Shown: positions 12,561-25,200, counted from the first letter of the stretch. The stretch is DNA of 64,000 nucleotides from Papilionanthe hookeriana x Papilionanthe teres (GCA_022702705.1 CM040421.1:59126621-59190620), one strand, 5' to 3'. The notes: generated by a model not told the origin, from the sequence alone. A program made the numbers and translations.

Positions 12561-15500
12561 TAACATCACCTAAGACATGAAGAATTCAAAATAAATCTAA
12601 AATAACTTGAACACTATTCCAAACTTAAATCATTAATTTGAATTTAAATTCGAATCACAAATCATTAAATGTCATTTTGCCCTTAGGAGCCCTCACTTAG
12701 TATAACTCCTAAATGGAGTATCGAAGTGAAATGACACTTCACTTATAGGATATTCGAATGTCCCGATTCATCGAAGCAAGACAACAAAACTTAAACTCTC
12801 GGACGATTAATTCATTTGTATAATTAAATTCATTTGGACTTAAAACAATCCTAGAAATATTGAAAAGATGTTTAAGATTCGTCTTAAGCACTTCATCGAT
12901 ATGATAGGATATTTATAAGAACAATTGGACTTAGTTGTTCTTTGATGAAGAAAATCGTCCTCAAACTAAAACACGAGAACACTAGACGTCATAGGAGATG
13001 ACTAGGCTATAGGATTAAGAACTTGGTAGAAAACCATAACCCTTCCCTTAGCTTTACTAGGAACTTACTTTAAATGCTTAAATATTCTAACTGTGTTTTA
13101 AGTGCGGCTTGGGATGACGGGAAGACCCTCAGGGTACGCTTTTATTTTATTGCGATTTACTTTACTGCAATTTATTTAATCGCGTTGCACTTTACCTTTC
13201 TTGCATGATAAACAACGAGTTGCATGAAAACCTACACCTTTAAGACAGAAACCAAAGCCGAAACCCATAACTAAATTAAAAGACACTACAAGATAAAATT
13301 CACCTCCACAACATTTCAAAATATAAGACAACTCAAAATTTAATCACAAACGAGAACAACAAAACTACAACTACAACTAAATTAAAACGTCTCATTGAAT
13401 GATCGGGAATACCTCGGATGATGTAACCCACGTGTTGCTAACGGGATTTCCCGCGGTGCTAAATGAAAGTGCGGAACTCATTTAGTTGAGTTTAGCAAAT
13501 TCATACGGACTAAGTGAATTCGATGAAAATAACGGTGTCGGGATGACGGAACCGTGGGATCTTAATCGGTTCCGTTTAATCGACTTTAAGACCTGTTTTA
13601 ATTAAAATATTAAAGACACATGGAAATTAAGACTTTCTCTAAAACCAAACACTTCTCTCATCTCTTGATTTATGACTTCTAAAACTAAACCTCTGCAACA
13701 ACAAGGAGTTCGGAGCATGGTGGGCAGCACGACCATCGTCATCAGCAAAATCTGAGTCTACTTCAGCAAAAATTTCCTTAGAACTAAATAACCAAGCCAT
13801 AGGACTTCGAGGTAGTTTGCCTAGTGCAACATAAATCCTCAACTCTTCGCTAGGCATTTGCATGATCATGTCATGTAAATTAAGCCCTAACCGGTCTTAA
13901 GACTCTGAGGTGGTCGTCCGATATGACATAAACCCTCACATCTTCGAGGCTATTGGTATGATTTTATCATACTAATATAAGTCCCAATTAATTAAAATTG
14001 GCAAGATCAAAACATTAAATAAATATTAGGACTTTCCTAAATTCAAGCCAAACAATAGGATAGTCGGGAAATTACCGAAGTTCGCTTCGAATCTATGATT
14101 TCTCCTACCTTTCTTCTTTTGGATTCCCAAAATAAAATGTCCCAAATTTGATCCATTCCCTATTGAAATCCCAAAATTCAATCCTTTGAAAACTTAAACT
14201 TTGAAATTCTTGAGAGCGAACTACGATTATTATCGAGAGTTTTCTTAGGTGATTCCCGTCACTTAAGATGTAATTAACTATAGGGGCTTGCCCTTATAGG
14301 GAATTTTAAGAATCCGAGTAATATAAACCCTGTTTAATGTTTTCATATTAAGCGGGGAACTTGTCGGCTTATAAAATTGGTTCGCGGACCAAACGGATGT
14401 CACTAAATCTTCTAGTTTATTTAATCGAGCCCCATCATCAAACAATGTGCCTATTCTTCGGGATAGATACATGGTTTGTGATGTGGTGCTCGTTTACATA
14501 AACTATTCGGGATGTGAGATCAGTTTGATTTCATAAAATTTCCAAATTTAAAATTATTTTCAAAATCAAATACTACTTTCTAAATTATATATATATTTAA
14601 ATTAAATTTAAAATTCGCCGACAACTTCTGTAGGCGACCCCTTTTAAAAAATACAACACTCAACCTAAAAATATGCCGACATATGGTATGCATTGTATAT
14701 TTATTTTATGTTTATTGATTTTCATGAAGTCTTTGGGATTTATTTGATTCTCAATTTATTCATTAATTTTTGAAAGTTTTATTTTATGCCTGATTTATAG
14801 AATATCTTCACCAGATTTTATAGCAAGCTTAATTATATTTTAAGTATAATTTGATATATTCATAAGTAAAAATAAAATAAAATGACTATTGTTGGATTTT
14901 ACTTTTTTAAGGATTTAGTATATTTTTATATAAGTGAGCTTTCTGCAATAATTTGGTGTTTGTTTTGCAAACTATATTCACCAACATATTTTAAACATTT
15001 TTTTTATTTATTAAATAATTTTCCATAATTCGTGGAGTTAAATATTTTAAGATTAAAAAGATTTCAATAAAGTTTTTATTTATTAAATATAATAATTTTA
15101 ATAATGACATTTATGTCTCTTAAAAAAGACTTCTTTTTTATAGATATCCTAAAAAACTATATGAAGCATGCCATGTTTTTCGTTTTCCACATTTTCCCTT
15201 AAATAAGGAAATGTAGAGAGAGAAAGATTTTTAGAAGGAAAAAGTTTGTTCAATTGGGGAAATTATCCGTCTCTAGGTAGGCTATTGTTAGCCTACTTCG
15301 ATTTTCAATTTTTTATTTTTTGTGTAAAATTTTGATATTTTATTTGCTAAAATTTCTACAAACTCAAATATATGGAGATTTATAAACTTTTCAGCACACA
15401 ACTTTTCATATATAGTACATTGGATTGTACTTGACATATCAATAAAAAATATTTATTATTTGCAGGTATTTTGTGTTGTACAATATTTTATCTGTTTTGG

Positions 15501-16600
15501 TACGTGAGTTATACTTGATAAATTTGTTGTAAAATAAAAAACAATTGAAATATTATTCGAGACATTTCATATTAGTGATTTTGTAAATTCTTTTCGATAT
15601 GTGTTGATTTATTTCTCTCGCAAATTATTTTATTACTTGTGTTTACTAGTATGTACAAATTTCTATAACATGTTGTGATGTTTGATATGTCAAATCATTG
15701 GCATTATATGTTTTTGTATCAAAATATGTGCGAAAAATAATAAAAATTGGGGGAGTCGCAAGTTATTGTGATTGAACAGATGTATGTTATGTGCAATCAA
15801 GTGGATTTATAAGATTTTTATACCGACATAATTATCAATCCGTGTTTTTAATACGTCTAAACAGATGTAAACAAGTGGATGTATAAGTGAAAGTAGAGGT
15901 ATAATGGGCATAAGAGAAATATAAACAAGTGGAGGTATAATGAGACAAAAGAAAATTTTTAAAATAATTCCAATAAAAAATTAATTTAATATTCATGTTA
16001 TTTTCCTGCACTAATGATATCATATTGCTTATGTTACTCAGCATATGTCTAATGCAACTATAATTTCTTATACTAGCATTGTGATAGATACTATGCATGA
16101 TATTTCATCATATATGATATATTTTCCTTAAATGCATGTCTATTATTTTCTTAAATATTAAAAACTATAATAGATTTTAGGTAGCCAATTAAGTGGTGAC
16201 TGCTCACCCTTGCTTTACTCACATATTTTGTTTCAAGAAGGGTATGACTCGGGTTGAACAAAGACTTTTGCATTACTAGCGAGATCCCGATATTAGGTAC
16301 GTTGGTACCTTAAATCTTTATTTTGATTGTAATGGTGATGTTTAGCTTTTGTTATGATAGAGAGATTAAGTCATAATTGTTGTATATGTTTCTTTTATTG
16401 TATATCTATATGATCAGAATGAATTTTGAATATTTTTATTATATATGTATGATGATATTTGTGGCTCTGCGCTTATGAAAATTAAAAATAAATAAATAAA
16501 ATTCTTTTCAAACAGGTCTTAAGTAATAATTTATATGTTATGATATTGATATGAGACAACCCGTCTCAATATGATAATTGTATCGAGTTGTGTTGTGGCA

Positions 16601-17698
16601 TAACATCACATAAATTGGACAACAATATCCCAGAAGTGGGGCAAAAATTTCTCAAAAGTTGGGTAATAGCACCCCAGAAGTGAGACAAAAGTATCTCAGA
16701 AGAGAGGCAGACATTACGTAGAAGGAAAGACAAAGCAACATAAAAAGAGTCGTCAAATTTTTTTTACTACATCTAGAGATGTACGAACAAATGCAATACC
16801 ATAATGTGAAACAGAAGAAAAACTTACCTACAAAAAAACTATAATCATGTACAAATATCACATATAATGATTAAAAAACTATAAAGACCAACACACACTA
16901 GAATAAAAAGCTGCAATACAAGAAACAAAAATATAAATATAAATCAATTTCAACATCCTCCTCATCATTTGTAGTACACTTATAAAAGCTGCTTTAAGTT
17001 TCTCTACTTTCCAAGCCAGAAAAAGGATCTTTTGGCTCCTAGATCAAAGGCTTGTCCTCAATGACTGCGACAATGTAATGTTTGAGGAACCTAATGATAA
17101 ATGTGCAATTGAAAGTCTCTTCACGTGTGTTGAGATCACAACTTTATATTTTCCTCTCCAAGAGCGAACATTCTTGCTTGAAAATGCTACAAAATCCTCA
17201 CGATATATTCAAAGTTTGCCCGTGTCTCCCTCAATTCTTCTCAAGTGTCCAATTTTTAGTGTTGCTAGGAGAGAATGTCTTCTCCTTAGGATTCTAATAC
17301 TTTCACTAGTTTTTGATTGGGGGAGGGGCAAAAAAATTCCTCTTGAAAGCACAACTGTGCAAAAAATTTTCTTCTAAAAGTCATGATAACCAAAATTTAA
17401 AAAACAAGACTGCAGATCAAACCAGAGAAAAGAAAGGTTCAAGATTTATTGGTTTGACCGGATGATGTAATAATTTATAAATATAAAAATTAATTAAATA
17501 TAATCTAAATAATAAAATAAAAATACAATGATATAAATATAAAAAAATAAAATAATTTTATGTGGTTCAATTCATAAAGAAATGATCTTTCATTACGCAA
17601 CTGATTCTATTTCCTAAAAAAAATAATAATATCCCTATACAATTTTCTTGCGAATATTCATATTTTCTTTCCATGTAGCTCTGTACCATATGCCACTT

Positions 17699-17701
<3 letters not shown>
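16601..17701. other. intergenic DNA with a short degenerate duplication
   Basis: At 16630-16720 two related segments of about 44 bp occur (CCCAGAAGTG..GGCAAAA and CTCA-AAG parts). An open frame at 17078-17377 (+, 99 codons) has no recognisable domain and I do not call it. Nothing else is identified. Confidence 0.4.
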
Positions 17702-17744
<43 letters not shown>

Positions 17745-17780
17745 CATATATATATACATATATATATACATATATATATG
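17702..17780. repeat. compound (TC)n(TA)n microsatellite
   Basis: About 16 TC units are followed by TA runs broken by regularly spaced TACATA, a higher-order 14-bp period. Confidence 0.9.
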
Positions 17781-18840
17781 AAAAGTGTCGTGTCATCAAA
17801 AAAATGTCAGAGCTTTGCATAAAAACAAAAAACATGTATATATATGAAAAATTCTGGAAAATACAGAAAAGCCTGTAAACTTGGGCATGCTTTTGAATTG
17901 GAAACTACATGCATGTGAAACTGTAAGAAAAATATATATTTATGATTTTAAAAGTTTGAGCCAGTTATTTAATTTATGAGTTGAACTGCTAGTTTGACTG
18001 GTTTCAGGCGGGTCACAATTAGAAAAACTTTCTGGTGTGGTCCGGACCGGACTGATCATCGGTTTACGGTTGAACCGGTCGAGCCAATCTACCTGGTTCA
18101 GTTTTCTAAACGTTGACGACAACAACAATAAAATTTTCTTTTATCAAACGCACCGGAAATGCCGAAAATCTCCTCCTATAAACACAATAATTGCATGAAA
18201 AAATCTTCTCCACAAAATTACACAAAAAAACAGAAAATCCCCTACGAAGTGGACAACAACAACAAAGAAATCAGCTCGAATGATCACACAAAATAGGTAG
18301 AGAAGCTCCAATGAGCATATCGAGGTTCCTTTGATTGTACAAAAGCAAGTAGGGAGACTCCATATTTTTTCGTGGCATTTTGGGCTTTTAATAGGTTCAA
18401 TATGAGCCCAAAAAACTTAAAAGTTTGAAGAAATTCACCTCTATATTGTTTGACCCGCACTTATTATCTGATATGACCCGATCAACCATCAAATCACACT
18501 CACAAGAATCTACGTGATCTCACGAGGCTGGAAGTCTGGCATTGCGTGAACCGTGTGCAATTGGCATCACATGATCCATGCACGACAACTGTGCATCACA
18601 GAATGCCATGTGATCTATGGCTTATATTGCTAGGCAGACTCGTGCCCCACCCTGGGATCAGCCCATGCCCGGGACTCGACCCGAATTAGTTTGCCCCACG
18701 TGATTGTATGACCTACTTTGAACTGCCGAACCAAGTCCGATTTTACCCATGCTACTACGCAAACCACCTCCAACGGCCTGACCTACTAGCCCGAAGCATG
18801 TCCCCATGTAATCTCGTTGTAATCGTCTGCTGCCGCTCAC
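17781..18840. other. intergenic DNA, nothing assigned
   Basis: A segment at 18000-18120 is rich in CCGG (GGACCGGACTG, GAACCGGTCGAGCC), a style often seen in plant repeats, but no ends or target duplication could be found. No gene is recognised. Confidence 0.35.
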
Positions 18841-19617
18841 CAGGGCTATAATCGAGCCAAGTCAAGTTGAGTATATCATAATTCGAACTGGGCTTGGTAT
18901 AATTATAAGCTGTTCTTGTTTGGCTTGAGCTTTTGTTGAGCTTTCATATATTGTTCAAGCTTGACTTGTTTAAAATTTTCAATGTTTAAACTTGATTTGT
19001 ACTTAATTTATTTATGACAAATGAATGAGAATTTAACGAGCTTATTGAACGAGCTAAGAAATCAAATGAGCATCTAGATTTTCATAGAAAAAAATTCAAT
19101 AAATAATTTTACAAATTTGATCGCAGCTATTAATCTATTGATTATAAACTCTAAACCCTATATCATCTTATATCTTGTTTCTCCTCCATTTTGCCCTAAA
19201 TCCTCTGCTTCTGAGATGTTTAGTAGAATAATTTGAACAGCATTTGAGCATGATTTAAACAAATTCCTACCAAACAACTAAAATTGACAACTTTAAAACC
19301 TACAGAACATTATTTCAAGTATTTATATATCATATATGATACGTGTTATCAACAAACAAGTTAGTATTCTAGTTAATTAAATTTTATTTAAATGATATAT
19401 CATATATAATTTGAGTGAACATCGAGCTTAACTTTTCGAATAACAAACGAGTTTGTCCGTGAGCATAAATGAACAAGTTCGACTATGTTCATGTTTAGTT
19501 CATTTAAGCATTGAGCTTTTAAAATTTGTTCAAGCTTGCTTATTTACTAATTTGAACGAACATAATCGAGTCTTAATCGAGTTGTTCATTAAGTGCATTG
19601 GTTCACTTACAGCCTCG
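18841..19617. mobile_element. hAT-like non-autonomous element (probable)
   Basis: The left end CAGGGCTATAATCGAGCC fits the CAGGG termini of plant hAT (Tip100-like) elements. The interior repeats sub-terminal motifs GAGCTT, GCTTGA and AACGAG on both strands, with an AT-rich centre. The right end is less certain: TTCACTTACAGCC at about 19605-19617 would be the degenerate opposite terminus. I could not find a clean 8-bp target duplication. There is no transposase frame. Confidence 0.4.
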
Positions 19618-20507
19618 ACTGCCCGCCGCCGTTGCTGTCATTGTAAAACAAACAAAAAATCAAAATTTTGTAGAAATTTCGCTCGATTTTTGTAATTTTG
19701 ATAAATTTTGGATGAGCCAGCAAATCACCCAAATATTGGGGGGAAATTTATGCGACATCAACAAATTTTATCTTTCGTCATGCATCATGTGGCGGTTAGC
19801 AAAATTTCAGAGCATTTTTTAGCAAAAAGTATTCAAACTCAAAATAAAAATCATTGAGAATTCTAATTTCAGCAAACTTGCAATCAAACTGACAAGCTAG
19901 ACGAGGTGAACACAACAACATTAAAATTGACCCAATCTGAGTCATATCAAGCCCTGATCCAATAGTTAAACCATTTTGAAAGCTTCAGGTGGTCAATTGG
20001 AAGTTCACACTGATTCTACATTACATAATATTATAATCAAATTGAGCATCTTGATGAGACGAACCTAACGAGCCCAAGATTACTTAATTCTAACATTGTT
20101 AAGACATATAAATGTCCATACAACGTTATCCAATTAGAGGAATCTTTCCGTGCCGTTCAAGGGAGTGATCATGATTCCTTTCTTATTTGCATGGGAGGCC
20201 ACTCTTTGACTCTATAAAGTATAAACAAAGCCCTACCCTTTTCTTGAAATGAGATTAAGACCTTGAACCAGAGAAAGAGTTAGACATGTAGCTAGAGCTG
20301 GATTGGAAGAAGGAGTCGAATTTCAGAGTGGTTCTAGATCAAAGACCCTACGAACACATCCCGCTTACTCAGCTGCTAATTACCGTTGACCGCAACTCAC
20401 CAGTCACTGTTGATCTCTATCGACCGTCTCTATTTGTTGCAATGAATCCTCTTATAGAGTCATGACGTACACTGCAGGGTAATGAAGAAGCCTACGAAGC
20501 AGTCATC
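19618..20507. other. intergenic DNA, nothing recognised
   Basis: Unique-looking sequence. A TCTATAAAGTA motif near 20211 resembles a TATA box, but no gene follows it. Confidence 0.4.
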
Positions 20508-20800
20508 ATCTTGAACACAATGTAACAACACATCCTAAATACAATGCCATGATGTGCCCCACACACGGGGCAATAATGTCCCCAATGACATTATACTGAT
20601 GAATCTCAAAGACGATGTAATAACACGCCTCGAATACGATACAACAATACGCCTCAAATACTATACGATGATGCACCCCCCATATGATGTAATAACACAC
20701 TCCAAATATGGTACAACGATGCGCCCCACAAATTGTGCAACGATGTATCTAGAATATGGTTTAATGAGACACCCAAAAAATGATGTAACAATGCTCCCTA
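20508..20800. repeat. 24-bp minisatellite, about 12 degenerate units
   Basis: Consecutive 24-bp units are related to TACGATACAACAATACGCCTCAAA (never more than about 70% alike), with strict spacing. Because 24 is a multiple of 3, an open frame persists on both strands (20554-20886 + and 20506-20700 -), giving an octapeptide repeat such as YDTTIRLK. This is an effect of the period and not evidence of a protein gene. Confidence 0.85.
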
Positions 20801-20879
20801 CTACAAATACTTACAACCGTAGTACTCAGAGTATAATGAATTTCTTTGGACTCTTAAAGTTCTATCCTCACATCTCACC

Positions 20880-21290
20880 ACTATGACCTATGTGAATTAT
20901 AGCTCATGCAACTCCCAACTCCCAAACCCATCTTCTATGGGCATAACTCACAATTACAACCTACGTGATCAATTATAGTATCCGTGGTCCACAACTCATG
21001 TAGCTCTCAACTCCAGCCTCTGCGACTAACGGACGTTATCACAGCTCCCCACTATGAACTATATGACTGACTACGTTCTACATGACTCACATCTAATGTA
21101 GCTTACAACTCTGGCTTTTGTGACCTACAAAAGTTATTACAATTCCCCGCTGCAGTCTATGTGACTAACTACAACTTACTCGGCTCACAACACATGCAAC
21201 TTTCAACTCCGCCCTCTGTGGCCCAAGAATGCTTTCACAGCTCCCAAATATGACCATTGTGACCAAATGACGCACTTGAACCTACGACTT
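20880..21290. repeat. degenerate tandem repeat of about 97 bp, around 4 units
   Basis: A recurring block of the type CTCATGTAGCTCTCAACTCC..CCTCTG.GAC is found starting near 20897, 20991, 21088 and 21186, a spacing of 94-98 bp. Each unit continues with a CACAGCTCCCCACTATGA-like part. It directly follows the 24-bp minisatellite. Confidence 0.7.
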
Positions 21291-21835
21291 ACGACCTACA
21301 TGGCTAGCTACGACCACGACTTTCAACTACGACTTCTATGATAAGTTGGTGCTACAACCACCGTCATATTCACTGCGAACTACTGCCTCTATAAAATTGA
21401 TTACAATCTTCACAACCCATTGCGACTATTATTTCTGAACTACTGCTATATGTCAACATTGTAATTTTATCTTATCTAATTTAAGAAGAGAGATACCTAT
21501 GTATTTACAATTATATGGTAAATTACTTCAACTGATATCCCGCAATTTTTTACCTTTTTGATATTTTCCATGTAAAAATTGAAGATGACTCCTCTGCTTG
21601 TTTTATTTTTATTATCTTTATGTATTTATCCTAGCGCAATGAATCTTCACACATCAATTATAAATATTATACTCTAGTAATAATGTTTTAAGAATTTTGA
21701 TTGTATTATGCGTCAAGTACTTACGGGACCAAGGGGATGGTTTTCTATCACTTTTAATTAACTTCACCGAAATATTAATTGATTTTTTTTTAAAAAAAGG
21801 AATTGTATTTTTTCCAAGGAATTTTGCGCCGCTTC
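21291..21835. other. upstream region of HEN2
   Basis: The first part continues fading repeat-like sequence with CTACGAC motifs, then AT-rich DNA up to the presumed HEN2 promoter. No TATA box is evident close to the expected start. Confidence 0.4.
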
Positions 21836-21843
21836 TAGGGTTT
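21836..21843 (+). promoter_or_regulatory. telo-box-like motif upstream of HEN2
   Basis: TAGGGTTT, the reverse complement of the plant telo-box AAACCCTA, lies 160 bases before the ATG, in a short GC-richer leader. Telo-boxes are common near the starts of plant housekeeping and ribosome/RNA-processing genes. Assignment is by motif only. Confidence 0.4.
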
Positions 21844-22004
21844 TAATGGCCCTCGCAAGATTTTCCCTCCGGGAACTCAGGAGAACCTGAAAAAGGGCAC
21901 TGCTTCAACTCCTCAGAACCCCTTTGAGTTCCTATTACTGCCATTTCTCCCTCCTAATCCCCACTACAATTGTCATTCAACGCTGCTTAAGATTGTTTCC
22001 AGTG

Positions 22005-22277
22005 ATGTCTTCATTGCTGAAGAGAAAATCCCTAGATGGTGCGACTCCAGACACTCCCATACCAAATAAATCGCACAGGAGGGACGAACCGATCTTCGTC
22101 GATGAACCTGTGGCCTGCCTGCACGACGTCTCTTACCCGGAGGGCTATGTCGCCTCTCACACAGGACAGCCCAGCAACGCCGAAGGTAATACAAAGCCGG
22201 CTAAGGAGTTCCCCTTCGAGCTCGACCCCTTCCAGTCCGAAGCTATTAAGTGCATTGAAAATGGCGAATCCGTAATG
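22005..22277 (+). CDS. HEN2: HEN2 exon 1
   Basis: Codons 1-91. The ATG at 22005 is the first in frame (an upstream open stretch from 21924 has no ATG), with G at -3. The N-terminus is a short basic, charged leader (SLLKRKS), then the family segment CLHDVSYPEGYV and the Q-motif-like FELDPFQSEAI. It ends GAATCCGTAATG before a GTTAGA donor, phase 0, so the following exon supplies the V of VSAHTSAGKT. Confidence 0.88.
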
Positions 22278-25200
22278 GTTAGATATTTCAGCTTTATAAG
22301 TCAGTCTTTTTGAATATTATCACTAGTTAGATTACTTGGTTAATTTAATCTTCAGCGCCAATAACACTTTTTTGCTTACTTTTTTGATTGCTAGGAAAGT
22401 TGTATCTTTATTCTCGTGGTTGAGTTTGTAATGATGCCAATTTGTCTAGACCTCTGTTATATATGTCTAGTGAGTGTGTTTCATGACTTTTGTCACTTTA
22501 GCCGCAAAATGACATTTTTTTTTTCTTTGAAACTTACTAGCCCATGGTGCGGTATTTGGCGTTAGCTTTACATTGTTTTTCTCCTGTACAAAGGCACCAT
22601 ATTTGTTATTTCAATAGTGCAATAAATATTTTAAATTTCATTGTTTCAGTGTCTTGTAGTTGTCAATGTTTAACAATTTGCTTTATGATCTACCGATAGC
22701 TATCCTAATTGAATTCAACTTGATTTTCTGGTTGAGTATATTTGAGGCCTAATGACCATAAAGTGGAAAAGAGATGGTAAGAATGATGTAGCATCAGAAG
22801 ATTATGGCTTTGACTTGTTTAGTTGGGGATTTAAGTATGTAGGTGGCATTTTTAAGCGCTGACATAATGTTATGCAAGTGTTGTTGAAAGGAGGGGGTTG
22901 AACAATTAGTTAGATCATGGATAATCTTAAGGCTTTCATCGGGGACTTGGATTCTAGGTTTCTTATTGTGGAGGATTTATGGCTGGACATAATTTGTAAA
23001 TTTTAGGGCAATTTTTTAGATGTAATTTGGAGTGTTTGATGAAAATAAGTGGTTTAGAGGCCAAAGTATGGTGGAAAATATGACTATCAAGGTGACCTAG
23101 TTTGAATAGATTTGATTAGCCTTGGGATGTTGAGTTGGTGGAGGGGCTTAAGGGTATATTTAGATACTGTAAAGGCTAAATGGTAGGGGAATATGTGGAG
23201 GTTGTACAATGATTAGAGTGCGGAGATCCAAGGTGTTAAGGTTGGTAGGAGTATTGACCAAAACTAGGTCGAGGGAACCTAGTTGTACTAGTTGCCTTGA
23301 AGATAGGTTTAAGATTTTTTTATTTTATTATTATTTTTTTCTTATGTTTTCAGGTTGTGAGGAATGCTTTGGGATGATGCTACGGATATAGAGAATTTGT
23401 TTGAAATATTTGGAGAGAGATCAACAAGCATAAGAAATATACCTAGTTAATTTGCTTAGAAGAACCCAAAAGACGGTTGGCCATCAAGTTTTCAGATCTT
23501 GATATTTCACTCTTCAATTTTTGTCCAAACATTACAGTTCCTGTTCTCACTATGTCCAACAATAATTAAACTATCACATTCGGTTCTGCATTTCAAATTA
23601 AAAGATACTTGGGAAGAAAAAAAATAAAACGGGAAACAAATAAGGAAGTGAAGTGGAATTAATTTAGTTCTATCACAAGGATCTCTTTTCACACGGGGTG
23701 ACCAGCCTAAACTCTTATTAATCGTCTTAAATTATTTAAAATAATAAAGAATACTTACAAAGTGTTTGATTTGAAAATTATAAATTAAGAGTTGCAAATT
23801 CAAAAATTTGAACTAAAAAATTGAGTTCCAAACTTTATTTTTAATTATATTTTATTTAGTTCCATTCAAGGCACTTTATATGATTCTTTCTTCTGGTGAT
23901 ATTTTATCTCGTGGTCACATGTTGAGTGCATGATCTTAATCTTGTAGTGGGGCTTTTAAAATTATCTTAATGTTCTATATCAACTCTCATGAGGCTGTTA
24001 GAACTCTGCCTCATAGTGTTGAAGTCCAAGTAATCTTCAACAAGACTTGTCTTTAATGGGTAGCTTATACTTTCACGAACTTTTATAATCAACCTAGTTT
24101 GTCGGCACCATTTTTGCAATAATCTCACTTCTAAAATTTCATTTTTTTATTTTTATTTTTTTATTCACTTCTAAGATGTTGACTAGTGACAGTAGTTGTA
24201 ATTAATATAATAAATTTCCAATCAAAGGATTAGCTGCATCATTTGAAGGTCAGTTAACTTTATATGAGGTAATATTTTCATTATTGAAAATTAGGTAAAT
24301 AATATATCAGATGACAAATCAAGATGGTATGTATTAGATCCAATTTTCTAAAAAAATTGCATGGCCTACATTTCTTGGCGTGCAATTTTTTGTAGTTTGA
24401 GGATAGATATTTTTTTGAATGAATAAAGCCATCATATAATTATCTTTACTGTATTCTTTGGTAGAGCAATTATGATTTATTTATTATATTTTGTATTTGC
24501 TTTTAGCCGTGTGAAGGATTTGATAAATTATTGAATATAAAATTAGTAGCAGACAATGTATGATTGGGATGCTGCAACATCAATGTGTCTCTTTGGATCA
24601 ACAACACAATCATATGTCCTAATATTATGGGATTGTACCATTAATTGATGTTTTGCATTCTTCTTTTAATTAGTCTTGGTTGGATAATAGAAATATAAAT
24701 TTGGGTTGTAATAGGTGTCTTCTCTAGGGGTTTAGCAGTTGTTAGTTTTGCTATTATGTTTGAGTACATAAGTATTGATGGGTTGATTGCTGTTTGTGGA
24801 GGATCAAGATCATTTAGAGGTGATCAAAGTAGAGTCAATCTCCCTTCAAAGGCCAGGAGATTAAATTTTGGTAAATGGGCTCAATAGGAAGTGGTAGAAG
24901 TGGAATTAGGATTTATTCTAGGTTATGTTCAGAATCTAGAAGCCTCACTTCAAACATTTAGAACATTATTCACAGACCTCAAATTCATTCAAACAAGTAC
25001 TTGAATCATAGGCTAGAGCGTTAACTACTGATTTGAAAAGTTTGGTAAGTTTTGGGACTGATTTGATTTGGAGAGACACATATATACTGGAGATTGGTCA
25101 GTCCTGTGTAGAGGTGACAAAGTTTGGGAAATTGGCTCGTTTTACGGAGTAATGAGAATTTGGTAATGTAAAGTAGAGATAGCAGTAGAAATACTCTAGT

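Larger units (their letters stand above)
7236..14681 (+). mobile_element. 7.4-kb solo LTR of a long-LTR retrotransposon family, with 5-bp TSD
   Basis: The unit starts TGTTGACC and ends GCCGACA, so it has TG...CA ends with a short imperfect inverted terminal repeat. It is flanked by identical TATGG on both sides (7231-7235 and 14682-14686), a 5-bp target duplication as made by LTR-retrotransposon integrases. Neither end is repeated inside, so this is not a two-LTR element; a solo LTR is the simplest reading. The first 150 bases and the last 1.5 kb match the rc copy at 58942-63593. Inside are distinct domains: G-poor C/A-rich DNA, a CpG-rich block with a TATA box, A-rich DNA with a TTAAA pentamer array, and a more balanced 3' part. 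No intact gene is present. At 7,446 bp it is long even for plant LTRs. Confidence 0.8.
7179..16600 (+). mobile_element. presumed 3' LTR of the old Del/Tekay-like element, split by the giant LTR
   Basis: The pol tail at 6650-7178 should be followed by its LTR. Only 7179-7235 precedes the giant insertion, and the sequence resumes at 14682. From 14687 to about 16500 it is AT-rich, with a plant-gypsy-LTR-like segment at 16200-16310 (TGACTGCTCACCCTTGC, TTTACTCAC, and a GGTACGTTGGTACC palindrome). No coding region is found there. The right-hand boundary is not defined; I place it near 16500-16600 only by loss of this character. Confidence 0.4.

Noticed and set aside
17078..17377. 99-codon open frame as a gene
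   Set aside because: No recognisable domain; overlaps another frame; surrounding DNA is repeat-like.
18000..18130. CCGG-rich block as a MITE
   Set aside because: No inverted termini or target duplication could be located.
20554..20886. Octapeptide-repeat protein gene
   Set aside because: The frame is a by-product of a 24-bp tandem repeat; the other strand is open as well and no start context or gene structure is evident.
21924..22004. In-frame upstream extension of HEN2 exon 1
   Set aside because: The extension has no ATG (it would start at TTG); the first in-frame ATG at 22005 gives the expected short N-terminus.
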